DNA of 15,618 nt from Micavibrio aeruginosavorus (lineage in GTDB: Bacteria > Pseudomonadota > Alphaproteobacteria > Micavibrionales > Micavibrionaceae), in assembly GCA_003241475.1 (NCBI GenBank), contig QFQB01000042.1, forward strand, positions 1 to 15,618, in the 5' to 3' direction. Of the stretch, positions 6,974-13,786 are shown piece after piece. Positions within the stretch are counted from its first letter, which is position 1. The number at the start of each line of letters is the position of its first letter. The notes beneath the pieces are model-generated. The model was given only the letters and a program-made list of their open reading frames with translations, searched no databases and was not told where the DNA came from. The position numbers were made by a program, and so were the translations under genes.

Positions 6974-7052
6974 CCCTTTTGAGCATTAATTTATAAAAAC
7001 CGGGCATGTAAAAACGGCCCGAACACCTGTTCGAAATAAGGGCTCAAAAGGG
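6974..7052 (-). promoter_or_regulatory. Structured hupB leader with sequestered ribosome binding site
   Basis: On the minus strand CCCTTTTGAGC (7052-7042) is perfectly complementary over 11 nt to GCTCAAAAGGG (6984-6974), which contains most of the hupB Shine-Dalgarno sequence. Between the arms lie two smaller hairpins: CGAAC/GTTCG (7033-7020) and CGGGC/GCCCG (7021-7001), the latter followed by TTTTT (6999-6995) like a weak terminator. Together they could form a three-way junction that hides the ribosome binding site. The structure is seen; thermosensor, attenuator or HU autoregulation are inference. If transcription started at a TATAAA box at 6995-6990, the 5' arm would be absent from the mRNA. 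Confidence 0.55.
7020..7033. promoter_or_regulatory. 14-bp palindrome, possible operator upstream of hupB
   Basis: CGAACA and TGTTCG arms around a 2-bp centre. The sequence fits the CGAAC-N4-GTTCG form of the Gram-positive LexA (Cheo) box, though alphaproteobacterial LexA normally reads GTTC-N7-GTTC. It may instead be only an RNA hairpin of the leader. Confidence 0.35.
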
Positions 7053-7114
7053 CTACAACCCTAGAGTTTCCTTGGTTTCGAACGACTCTGTTCTAGGCCG
7101 TTTTTAGACGGGAC

Positions 7115-9529
7115 TCAATGGCGAATTACGCCTTCTCCCTTATTTTCTGCCGTTTTTGGCTCAATTCCGTCGATATCCGACTTAACCGGTTCAAAAGGCT
7201 CAGGAATTCTGACCAATGCATGGCTCAAAACTTCCTCGATCGTATTCACGGGAACGATCTGAAGGCCCTTTTTCACCTTGTCTGGGATGTCCGGCAGGTC
7301 TTTGGCGTTGTCTTTGGGGATCAAAACCTTGCGGATACCCCCGCGGTGCGCCGCCAGTAACTTCTCTTTCAAACCACCGATTTCAGTGACGTAACCGCGC
7401 AGGTTGATCTCGCCGGTCATGGCGATGTCCTTGCGGACCTCGATCCCCGTTAGCGCCGAGATAATCGCCGTCGTCATGGCCGCACCAGCGGATGGACCAT
7501 CTTTCGGTGTCGCCCCTTCAGGCACGTGAACGTGCACGTTGGTTTTGTTCAAGACTTCGAAATCGATCCCGAATTTGTTGGCACGAGACTTGATAAGCAT
7601 CTCAGCCACCGTAATGGATTCTTTCATCACGTCTTTCAAGTTACCCGTTGTGGAAACCTTGCCGTCTTTGCCCGGCATAGTCACGGCTTCGATGGACAAC
7701 AGATCTCCGCCGAACTCCGTATATGCCAAGCCAGAGACAATACCGATGCGGTCTTGCTCATCCACCTCACCGAAGCGGAACTTGCGGATGCCCGCATATT
7801 TCTCCAGATTGCCCGGAGTCACGGAAACCTTCTCCTTGCCCTTCATCAAAATTTCTTTGATGGCTTTGCGGCACAGATTGGCGATTTCGCGTTCCAGCGA
7901 ACGAACCCCTGCTTCGCGGGTATAAAACCGGATCAAGTCGCGAATAGCCAGGTCGCTCACGACCAACTCCCCACGCTTCAAGCCCGCCATCTTGATTTGT
8001 TTTTCAAGAAGGTGCTGGCGCACGATCTGGATTTTTTCATCTTCCGTGTAGCCGCCCAGACGAATGATCTCCATACGGTCCAGCAACGGCTGCGGCATGC
8101 GCAAACTGTTGGCCGTGCAGATAAACATCACATCGGACAGATCGTAATCAAGTTCCAGATAATGATCGTTGAACTTTTCATTTTGCTCGGGATCCAAAAC
8201 CTCCAGCAACGCCGAAGACGGATCGCCGCGCCAGTCGGAACCCAGCTTGTCGATCTCGTCGAGCAAGAAGAGCGGGTTCGAAGTCTTGGCTTTCTTCATG
8301 CCTTGAATGATCTTGCCGGGAAGGGCGCCTATATAAGTGCGGCGGTGGCCGCGGATTTCGCTTTCGTCGCGCACGCCGCCGAGACTCATACGCACAAAAT
8401 TACGGTTCGTGGCTTTTGCAATAGATTGACCCAGCGATGTTTTACCAACGCCCGGAGGACCGACGAGGCAAAGAATAGAACCCTTCACCTTGCCCGTGCG
8501 CTGCTGCACAGCAAGATATTCGAGAATGCGTTCTTTGACCTTTTCCAGACCGTAATGGTCGGTATCGAGAATTTTCTTGGCCGCCTTGATATCCTTTTTA
8601 ACGCGGCTACGCTTGTCCCATGGCACGGACAATACCCAATCAAGGTAATTGCGCACCACCGTGGCTTCGGCGGACATAGGGCTCATCTGGCGAAGTTTTT
8701 TAACTTCGGCCTTGGCTTTTTCGCGCGCCTCTTTGGAAAGGCGCGTTTCATTGATGCGTTTTTCCAGTTCGCCAAGCTCGTCGAGACCGTCCTCGCCCTC
8801 GCCCAGCTCTTTCTGGATCGCTTTCATCTGTTCGTTCAGATAATACTCGCGCTGCGTTTTTTCCATCTGGCGTTTCACGCGGTTGCGGATGCGTTTTTCA
8901 ACCTGAAGAACGCCGATCTCGCCTTCCATGAAGCCGTAGATTTTTTCAAGGCGGTCGGCCGAATTCGCCAGCGCCAGCAATTCCTGCTTTTCTTCGATCT
9001 TCAAGGACAAGTGCGAAGCAATCGTGTCCGCCATCTTCGACGGCTCTTCGATCTGGTTGACCGAAACGATGACCTCGGGCGGGATTTTCTTGTTGAGCTT
9101 CACATACTGCTCGAACTGCGCCACGACGGCGCGCGCCAGCGCCTCAAGCTCCTCGCCCTTCACCGCCTCGTCTTTCATCGGCGCGACATAGGCTTCGATA
9201 AAATCGGGACGCGCCGTGAAATCCGTGATCTGCACGCGTTCCACGCCTTCGACCAGAACTTTCACAGTTCCGTCGGGAAGCTTCAGCAATTGAAGGATGG
9301 TACCGACGGTGCCGATGCGATGAATGTCTTCGGAGGTCGGGTCATCTTCGGATGGGGATTTTTGCGTCACCAGCAGAATCTTTTTCGATTCCTGCATGAC
9401 GGATTCCAAGGCCTTGACCGATTTCTCGCGCCCCACAAACAGCGGAACGATCATGTGAGGGAACACAACGATATCCCGAAGCGGCAGAACCGCGTAAGCA
9501 TCCTTATCCTTGGCAATAGTACCCAGCAT
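7115..9529 (-). CDS. lon: ATP-dependent protease Lon
   Basis: Lon is the cytoplasmic hexameric AAA+ serine protease that degrades misfolded and selected regulatory proteins. The 804-residue length is normal. The N-terminal substrate domain begins at PLRDIVVFPHM (16-26) and a coiled region follows at about 200-280. The AAA+ domain has Walker A GPPGVGKT (357-364) and Walker B FLLDEID (421-427). The protease domain has the Ser-Lys dyad at Ser680 (KDGPSAG) and Lys723 (GGLKEKLL), with the same 43-residue spacing as E. coli Ser679/Lys722. The start at 9529 is preceded by AAGGA about 9 nt upstream. A CTTGAA-N15-CTCCATGT element at 9602-9630 suggests sigma32 control. It lies between clpP and hupB; the clpX gene usually found just before lon is missing. 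Confidence 0.98.
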   Translation of the reverse strand: MLGTIAKDKDAYAVLPLRDIVVFPHMIVPLFVGREKSVKALESVMQESKKILLVTQKSPSEDDPTSEDIHRIGTVGTILQLLKLPDGTVKVLVEGVERVQITDFTARPDFIEAYVAPMKDEAVKGEELEALARAVVAQFEQYVKLNKKIPPEVIVSVNQIEEPSKMADTIASHLSLKIEEKQELLALANSADRLEKIYGFMEGEIGVLQVEKRIRNRVKRQMEKTQREYYLNEQMKAIQKELGEGEDGLDELGELEKRINETRLSKEAREKAKAEVKKLRQMSPMSAEATVVRNYLDWVLSVPWDKRSRVKKDIKAAKKILDTDHYGLEKVKERILEYLAVQQRTGKVKGSILCLVGPPGVGKTSLGQSIAKATNRNFVRMSLGGVRDESEIRGHRRTYIGALPGKIIQGMKKAKTSNPLFLLDEIDKLGSDWRGDPSSALLEVLDPEQNEKFNDHYLELDYDLSDVMFICTANSLRMPQPLLDRMEIIRLGGYTEDEKIQIVRQHLLEKQIKMAGLKRGELVVSDLAIRDLIRFYTREAGVRSLEREIANLCRKAIKEILMKGKEKVSVTPGNLEKYAGIRKFRFGEVDEQDRIGIVSGLAYTEFGGDLLSIEAVTMPGKDGKVSTTGNLKDVMKESITVAEMLIKSRANKFGIDFEVLNKTNVHVHVPEGATPKDGPSAGAAMTTAIISALTGIEVRKDIAMTGEINLRGYVTEIGGLKEKLLAAHRGGIRKVLIPKDNAKDLPDIPDKVKKGLQIVPVNTIEEVLSHALVRIPEPFEPVKSDIDGIEPKTAENKGEGVIRH

Positions 9530-9601
9530 GTTTTCTTATCCTTATTCTGGCCTGATGATGCCCCTGCATGTGTCCGGCGTATTTACTCATTGTACCATAT
9601 G

Positions 9602-9630
9602 ACATGGAGGCCATTGGTTAACATTTCAAG
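9602..9630 (-). promoter_or_regulatory. Sigma32-type (heat-shock) promoter of lon
   Basis: On the minus strand CTTGAA (9630-9625) and CTCCATGT (9609-9602) are separated by 15 bp. The E. coli sigma32 consensus is CTTGAA, 13-15 bp, CCCCATNT, so only one specified base of the -10 differs. The predicted start near 9594 leaves a leader of about 65 nt. lon is a classical heat-shock gene. Confidence 0.6.
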
Positions 9631-9659
9631 ACGTACGGCCTGCGGAAAACAGCCAAACC

Positions 9660-9676
9660 GCCCGTAAAAAACGGGC
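9660..9676 (-). terminator. Hairpin after clpP, weak terminator candidate
   Basis: GCCCGT and ACGGGC form a 6-bp stem around a loop that is all T on the minus strand. No T-run follows the stem, so it is a poor intrinsic terminator; it lies 29 nt after the clpP stop. Confidence 0.3.
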
Positions 9677-9705
9677 CATCTCACCACAAAAGGTTAAGGT
9701 TTGGG

Positions 9706-10362
9706 TCAGGCTGGCTTTTTCGTACCTTCAACGGCTGTACGGTCTTCCACGACTTCGTCGATCAGGCCGAATTTCTTGGCCTCTTCGGCGGACATAAAGT
9801 TATCGCGCTCCATGGCCTTTTCAATGTCTGCGAGTTTGCGGCCCGTATGCTTGACGTAGATGTTGTTCAAATTGGCGCGAAGACGCAGGATTTCCTTCGC
9901 CTGAATTTCGATGTCGGTCGCCTGACCTTGCGCGCCGCCAGATGGCTGGTGGATCATGATGCGGGAATTCGGCAAAGAGTAACGCTTGCCTTTCGCACCG
10001 GCGGTCAAAAGCAACGAGCCCATGGAAGCCGCTTGGCCGATACAGACGGTGGATACGGCAGGCTTGATGTATTGCATCGTGTCGTACATCGCCATACCGG
10101 ACGTTACTACACCGCCCGGGGAATTGATGTAGAACGAGATATCTTTCGTGGGGTTTTCCGATTCAAGGAACAGCAACTGCGCGCAGATTACGGCCGAAAC
10201 ACCATCTTCCACCTGACCGGTCAGGAAGATGATGCGCTCCTTCAAAAGACGCGAATAAATGTCGAAAGCGCGCTCGCCGCGGTTCGTCTGCTCGATCACG
10301 GTCGGGACGAGGTAGTTTTGATAAATATCAACGGGGTCGCGGTCTTTTGGGAACATGCTCAT
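9706..10362 (-). CDS. clpP: ATP-dependent Clp protease proteolytic subunit
   Basis: ClpP forms the double-heptamer proteolytic chamber that works with ClpX or ClpA. I choose the ATG at 10362, giving 218 residues (MSMFPKDRDPVD...), because homologues begin here and the 19-residue extension upstream covers the likely promoter/leader; an ATG at 10356 is an alternative. The catalytic triad is complete: Ser113 in GQAASMGSLL, His138 in IMIHQP and Asp187 in MERDNFM. The helix-E strand GGAQGQATDIEI is normal. A CTTGAA element at 10428-10433 suggests heat-shock control. The usual partner clpX does not follow; lon does, after 176 bp. The C-terminal tail is Lys/Glu rich and variable. Confidence 0.97.
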   Translation of the reverse strand: MSMFPKDRDPVDIYQNYLVPTVIEQTNRGERAFDIYSRLLKERIIFLTGQVEDGVSAVICAQLLFLESENPTKDISFYINSPGGVVTSGMAMYDTMQYIKPAVSTVCIGQAASMGSLLLTAGAKGKRYSLPNSRIMIHQPSGGAQGQATDIEIQAKEILRLRANLNNIYVKHTGRKLADIEKAMERDNFMSAEEAKKFGLIDEVVEDRTAVEGTKKPA

Positions 10363-10401
10363 GGCGTGCGTTATCTCTCTGAACGGGTTTGAATCACAAG
10401 A

Positions 10402-10433
10402 CAAACCTAGCCCCCACACGAGCTTAGTTCAAG
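10402..10433 (-). promoter_or_regulatory. Possible sigma32-type promoter of clpP
   Basis: On the minus strand TTTCCCCTTGAA ends with CTTGAA at 10433-10428. Eighteen bases after CTTG comes GCTAGGTTTG (10411-10402), which matches five of the seven specified bases of the alphaproteobacterial heat-shock -10 form CYTATNTNNG. The -35 half is convincing; the -10 half is moderate. Confidence 0.42.
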
Positions 10434-10467
10434 GGGAAATGAAAAACGAGAATATTCCGTAATATGG

Positions 10468-11409
10468 CTAGACGGCCAGTTTCCACCCATCCGAAATCCG
10501 GACAAAAGCTTCTTTTAACAAGGGTTCGGCCATACTGTGCCCGCAATTTTCGATCACATGCAGATGGCTGTTTGGGCAAACAGCATCCAGTTGATACGCA
10601 TTCTCGACGGAACAGATATAATCCTGCCGCCCATGCACGATATCGACCGCCCCTTTGAAATTTTTCATGACATCAAGAAGCCGTTCGCGTTTCTGATGAA
10701 AAAACTCATTTACGGCGAAATGGAAATACATGCGTGAATTGGCCAGCGTTTCGGCAAGATTTTCTTCAACTTCCTCGATCAAGTCCACACGCGGGATGCT
10801 CGTCGCCAGCGACGCATTCCAGCGATTGAACCGGATTGCCGCTTCCATGGCCAGATTTTCGCCCCTGTCCAGCATCTCGTAATAAGCGTAGCTAAGGCTT
10901 TTTTCCTTTAAATCATCGGGGACCAGCGCCTCATACTCTCGGAACCAGACATTATCCCGCGTATACGCATCGCCTTCGGGGATATATTCCGCCCCTTCCT
11001 TATCGCCAAAGAAAATCCCGCGCAAAAGCATGCGGTCAATACGGTCTGCATGCTTTGCGGCATATTCCATGGCTAGACACGATCCCCACGACCCGCCCGC
11101 AACAATCCAGCGATCGTAGCCGAAATATGTCCTGAGCTTTTCAATATCGCCGACGAGACAGTCTGTCGAATTCGCCTTTCTTTCGCCCAAAGGCACGCTT
11201 TTCCCCGATCCGCGCTGATCGAACAAAACCACGTCATAATAGGATGGATCGAAATAACGGTACTCGTTCCATGCGCACCCTGCCCCCGGCCCGCCATGCA
11301 GATAAATGATCTTCGGCCCGCCCGGATTGCCGAACCGGCCATAGGCAAGGCTGTACCCATCGCCGACATCCAGAAAGCCTTCATCGTAAGGTTTTATTTC
11401 GGCATACAC
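10468..11409 (-). CDS. pip: Proline iminopeptidase (peptidase family S33)
   Basis: An alpha/beta-hydrolase that removes N-terminal proline from peptides, acting in the cytoplasm (no signal peptide). The 313-residue length is standard. HGGPG (38-42) is the oxyanion signature of the family, DQRGSGKS is at 64-71, nucleophile Ser107 lies in GGSWGS, Asp263 in HGRQD and His291 in ENCGHS. The start is GTG at 11409; no in-frame ATG is available before the conserved N-terminus, an in-frame stop lies 15 nt further upstream, and AGGA precedes it by about 10 nt. It follows the lipoprotein gene by 36 nt and could share its transcript. The placement between tig and clpP is unusual. S33 enzymes also include other amidases and esterases, so substrate is likely but not certain. 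Confidence 0.9.
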   Translation of the reverse strand: MYAEIKPYDEGFLDVGDGYSLAYGRFGNPGGPKIIYLHGGPGAGCAWNEYRYFDPSYYDVVLFDQRGSGKSVPLGERKANSTDCLVGDIEKLRTYFGYDRWIVAGGSWGSCLAMEYAAKHADRIDRMLLRGIFFGDKEGAEYIPEGDAYTRDNVWFREYEALVPDDLKEKSLSYAYYEMLDRGENLAMEAAIRFNRWNASLATSIPRVDLIEEVEENLAETLANSRMYFHFAVNEFFHQKRERLLDVMKNFKGAVDIVHGRQDYICSVENAYQLDAVCPNSHLHVIENCGHSMAEPLLKEAFVRISDGWKLAV

Positions 11410-11445
11410 GGCAACAAGATCCTATAAATGATTTCGTTTATCTCC

Positions 11446-12081
11446 TTAACCCACGGCGGGCGCACAGCCCCGCTTCGCGCTCACATCCACATGCCAGCTA
11501 CTGACAACGCCCCGCGCCAAAAACGATCCCGCCTTGAACCCGTCTTTGACCAGATCCTGTCCTACCTTAAGCTGATCATAAACTGGTTTTGAAACTTCCC
11601 AATTAAAGGATTGTTTGTTCAACGAGTCTTTCAGATGATCGGTTATATCAAGGGAAATATGACTCTCGCGCACATCCAACTGGATGGCGCAACGTGTTTT
11701 ATCATCCAGCAACATATTCTCTGGGACGCTTTTAACGCTCAAATCGATCCCGCTTAATGAGCCTGTTGCCAAAAACGATCCCTGACGGAAGCCGCCCGAA
11801 ATGGAATCTCCTTCACTCAAACTCTTGATATTCGGGCATGCCGTAGGCAAAGGAAACCGGACGCTATTCGCCTCATTCTTGATCATAACAGCAAAATCAA
11901 GGGTCACAGTCGATGTTCGAAGATCGGCCTCTATCTGGCAAACAGGAACAACAGCTGGGCTTTTGGCAACCGCTTGCTCCTTTTCGCGGTGATCGGCCGG
12001 CGCCCCGCAAGACGCCAGTCCCATTGCACCAGTCCCCACCAATGCGGCGGCTGAGACAAATTTGGACGTTATATTTTTCAT
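11446..12081 (-). CDS. Uncharacterised lipoprotein with an internal duplication
   Basis: A 211-residue predicted lipoprotein. The signal peptide (about residues 1-24) ends in the lipobox LASC with Cys25, so the mature protein should be lipid-anchored to a membrane; the +2 residue is Gly. I use the ATG at 12081, 8 nt after AGGAG, rather than the TTG one codon earlier. After an Ala/Pro-rich linker, two similar halves follow. The first (about 48-118) has CQIEADLRTSTVTLDF and, later, GGFRQGSFLATGSLS. The second (about 131-203) has CAIQLDVRESHISLDI and DGFKAGSFLARGVVS. The shared pattern GF-R/K-x-GSFLA-x-G is conspicuous. I recognise no family and propose no function. It follows the tig terminator by about 30 nt with no visible promoter, so it is probably expressed by read-through or from inside tig. 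Confidence 0.85.
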   Translation of the reverse strand: MKNITSKFVSAAALVGTGAMGLASCGAPADHREKEQAVAKSPAVVPVCQIEADLRTSTVTLDFAVMIKNEANSVRFPLPTACPNIKSLSEGDSISGGFRQGSFLATGSLSGIDLSVKSVPENMLLDDKTRCAIQLDVRESHISLDITDHLKDSLNKQSFNWEVSKPVYDQLKVGQDLVKDGFKAGSFLARGVVSSWHVDVSAKRGCAPAVG

Positions 12082-12112
12082 CAAGAAAACTCCTAATACT
12101 CGGTTAAAAGTG

Positions 12113-12135
12113 AAAATCCCGCCATGCGGCGGGAT
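12113..12135 (-). terminator. Intrinsic terminator of tig
   Basis: On the minus strand ATCCCGCC and GGCGGGAT form a perfect 8-bp stem with a 4-nt loop, followed by TTTTCACTTTT. It begins about 10 nt after the tig stop. The interrupted T-run may allow read-through into the lipoprotein gene. Confidence 0.8.
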
Positions 12136-12144
12136 GATCGTGAA

Positions 12145-13539
12145 TTATTCGTCTTTTTTGGTTTTCTTGGCCGCGGGCTTTTTCTCGGCCTTTTCTTTCT
12201 TCTTCGCGCCTTTCAGCTCGATGTCGTCCTCTTCCTTGGTCAGTTCCTCGATGGAAACTTCCTTGTCCGTGATGGCAGCGTCCTTGAAGATCAGCTCCAC
12301 GACTTTTTCTTCGAAGATAGGGGCGCGGAGCATATCTAGCGCGCCGCGGTTCTTCTGGTAGTATTCAAAGACCTGCTTTTCATAGCCCGGATATTTCTGC
12401 GCTTCCGCAATAACCGCACGCTGGATTTCCTTGTCGTTGACGGTGACCTTGTTGGCCGTGCCGACTTCGGACAGGATCAAGCCCAGACGGACGCGGCGCT
12501 GCGCGATCAGTTGCAGCTCTTCTTTTTCTTCGTCAGAGAGAGTCGGACCGTTCTCCGCAGGATTGGCCGCGCGTTCTTGTTCGATCTGCTTCAAGATGCC
12601 GTCGTACTCCGCCGACACCATGCCTTCGGGAATTTCGAAGTCATGTTTTTCATCCAGAATATCAAGAAGCTGGCGCTTCAGCTTCATGCGGCTGTGATTT
12701 TCGTATTCGGCGTTCATCTGCTGCTCGACAGCGGCGCGAAGGGCCTTTTCGTCTTCCATACCCAGCTTCTTGGCAAGCTCATCATCAACCTTGGCCGGAG
12801 CCGCTTCGTTGATGGCTTCGATGACCGTGTCAAAGATCGCGTCACGACCCGCCAGTTCGGCCGCGCCGTAATCAGCAGGGAATGTTACTTTTACTTCAAT
12901 CGTTTCACCGGCGTTCTTGCCGATCAACTGGTCTTCGAATCCCGGAATGAAGCGGCCCGAACCGAGTTCAAGCTCAACGCCATGCGCGTGCATCCCTTCA
13001 TGCTGAACATTATCGTCCGCCGTGCGGCCATGGAACGTGATGACGGCAATATCGCCCTTCTTCGTCGCGCGGCCCTCGACAGGTTGCGTCGTGCGGTTGT
13101 TGGACGCAATACGCTCCAGAGTCTCGTCGATGGATTTTGCATCCATTTTGGCCACCGGGCGGGTCAGCTTGAGGCCTTTAAGGTCCATAACTTCTACTTT
13201 AGGAAGCGTTTCCAACTGCATGTTGAAAACTAGATCTTTGCCTTCGTCGAATTCTTTGACTTCAATTTTTGGCTGCATCGCGGGACGGATGTTTTTGTCT
13301 TTAAGGACTTTCGCGGTGGCGTCATTGACGACCAGTTCCAGAACCTCGCCCATCACAGCGCGGCCGTATTTCTGTTCAAGCATTTTCATCGGCACTTTGC
13401 CGGGACGGAAACCAGGCAGTTTGGCCGTCTTGCCGACTTCCTTCAGCTTCACTTCCTGCTTTTTCTTAATGTCGTTGGCAGGAACCGTAACTTCGATTTC
13501 GACTTTCAGGCCTTCGGATTTGATATCTTTAACTTGCAT
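12145..13539 (-). CDS. tig: Trigger factor (ribosome-associated chaperone, peptidyl-prolyl isomerase)
   Basis: Trigger factor binds the ribosome exit tunnel and helps nascent chains fold. I place the start at 13539 (MQVKDIKSEG), giving 464 residues, with AGGA about 7 nt upstream; the 20 codons open before it read into tRNA-Leu. The ribosome-docking signature FRPGK is at 44-48 in LPGFRPGKVP. The FKBP-type isomerase domain spans about 155-245, with KKGDIAVITFHG and GSGRFIPGFEDQLIG. The helical C-terminal arms follow, and the protein ends in a Lys/Ala-rich tail of about 20 residues (KKKEKAEKKPAAKKTKKDE), longer than in E. coli. Only 30 nt separate it from tRNA-Leu with no terminator or promoter visible, so the two are probably transcribed together. 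It heads the proteostasis cluster. Confidence 0.97.
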   Translation of the reverse strand: MQVKDIKSEGLKVEIEVTVPANDIKKKQEVKLKEVGKTAKLPGFRPGKVPMKMLEQKYGRAVMGEVLELVVNDATAKVLKDKNIRPAMQPKIEVKEFDEGKDLVFNMQLETLPKVEVMDLKGLKLTRPVAKMDAKSIDETLERIASNNRTTQPVEGRATKKGDIAVITFHGRTADDNVQHEGMHAHGVELELGSGRFIPGFEDQLIGKNAGETIEVKVTFPADYGAAELAGRDAIFDTVIEAINEAAPAKVDDELAKKLGMEDEKALRAAVEQQMNAEYENHSRMKLKRQLLDILDEKHDFEIPEGMVSAEYDGILKQIEQERAANPAENGPTLSDEEKEELQLIAQRRVRLGLILSEVGTANKVTVNDKEIQRAVIAEAQKYPGYEKQVFEYYQKNRGALDMLRAPIFEEKVVELIFKDAAITDKEVSIEELTKEEDDIELKGAKKKEKAEKKPAAKKTKKDE

Positions 13540-13569
13540 GGTTTTCCTAATGTTTTTCTTTAATCTTGA

Positions 13570-13654
13570 TGGTGCGGGTAGAGGGACTTGAACCCCCACG
13601 GGTCTCCCCGCCAGAACCTAAATCTGGTGCGTCTGCCAATTTCGCCATACCCGC
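13570..13654 (-). tRNA. tRNA-Leu (anticodon TAG)
   Basis: An 85-nt class II tRNA on the minus strand. The acceptor stem GCGGGTA pairs with TACCCGC, with discriminator A and an encoded CCA. The anticodon stem CCAGA/TCTGG encloses TTTAGGT with anticodon TAG. The long variable arm (GCGGGGAGACCCGT) and T-arm GGTTCAAGTCC fit leucine tRNAs. A GATAAT box at 13666-13661 could be its -10, without a clear -35. Trigger factor starts 30 nt downstream. Confidence 0.97.
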
Positions 13655-13750
13655 AAACACATTATCCGGCGGAATCCGCCCAGACGCGCGGTTTTAACCC
13701 AAACCCCTCGTAAATCCAAGGAGTTTTTAACGAAAGCAATCGCCTATTTT

Positions 13751-13780
13751 TTGACATAACTAAAATATTTTTGGCATACT
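13751..13780 (+). promoter_or_regulatory. Promoter of the isochorismatase-family gene, probably leaderless
   Basis: A perfect TTGACA (13751-13756) is followed after 18 bp by CATACT (13775-13780). The start site expected 7 nt later is 13787, the A of the ATG itself. No Shine-Dalgarno sequence exists (only GGA 2 nt before the ATG), so the mRNA is probably leaderless. Confidence 0.6.
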
Positions 13781-13786
13781 TGGACC

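Noticed and set aside
7526..9667. 713-codon open frame on the plus strand opposite lon
   Set aside because: It lies almost wholly antisense to the certain lon gene. Its product has no recognisable domain and is rich in His, Phe, Gln and Arg, as expected from antisense reading of a GC-rich gene.
9530..9705. Possible clpX remnant between clpP and lon
   Set aside because: The 176 bp contain no Walker motif or zinc-binding Cys motif in any frame; they hold the lon promoter and a short hairpin.
10363..10419. Nineteen extra N-terminal codons for ClpP
   Set aside because: Homologues start near 10362, and the extension covers the probable promoter and leader.
13540..13599. Twenty extra N-terminal codons for trigger factor
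   Set aside because: They read into tRNA-Leu, and the family N-terminus with a good SD begins at 13539.
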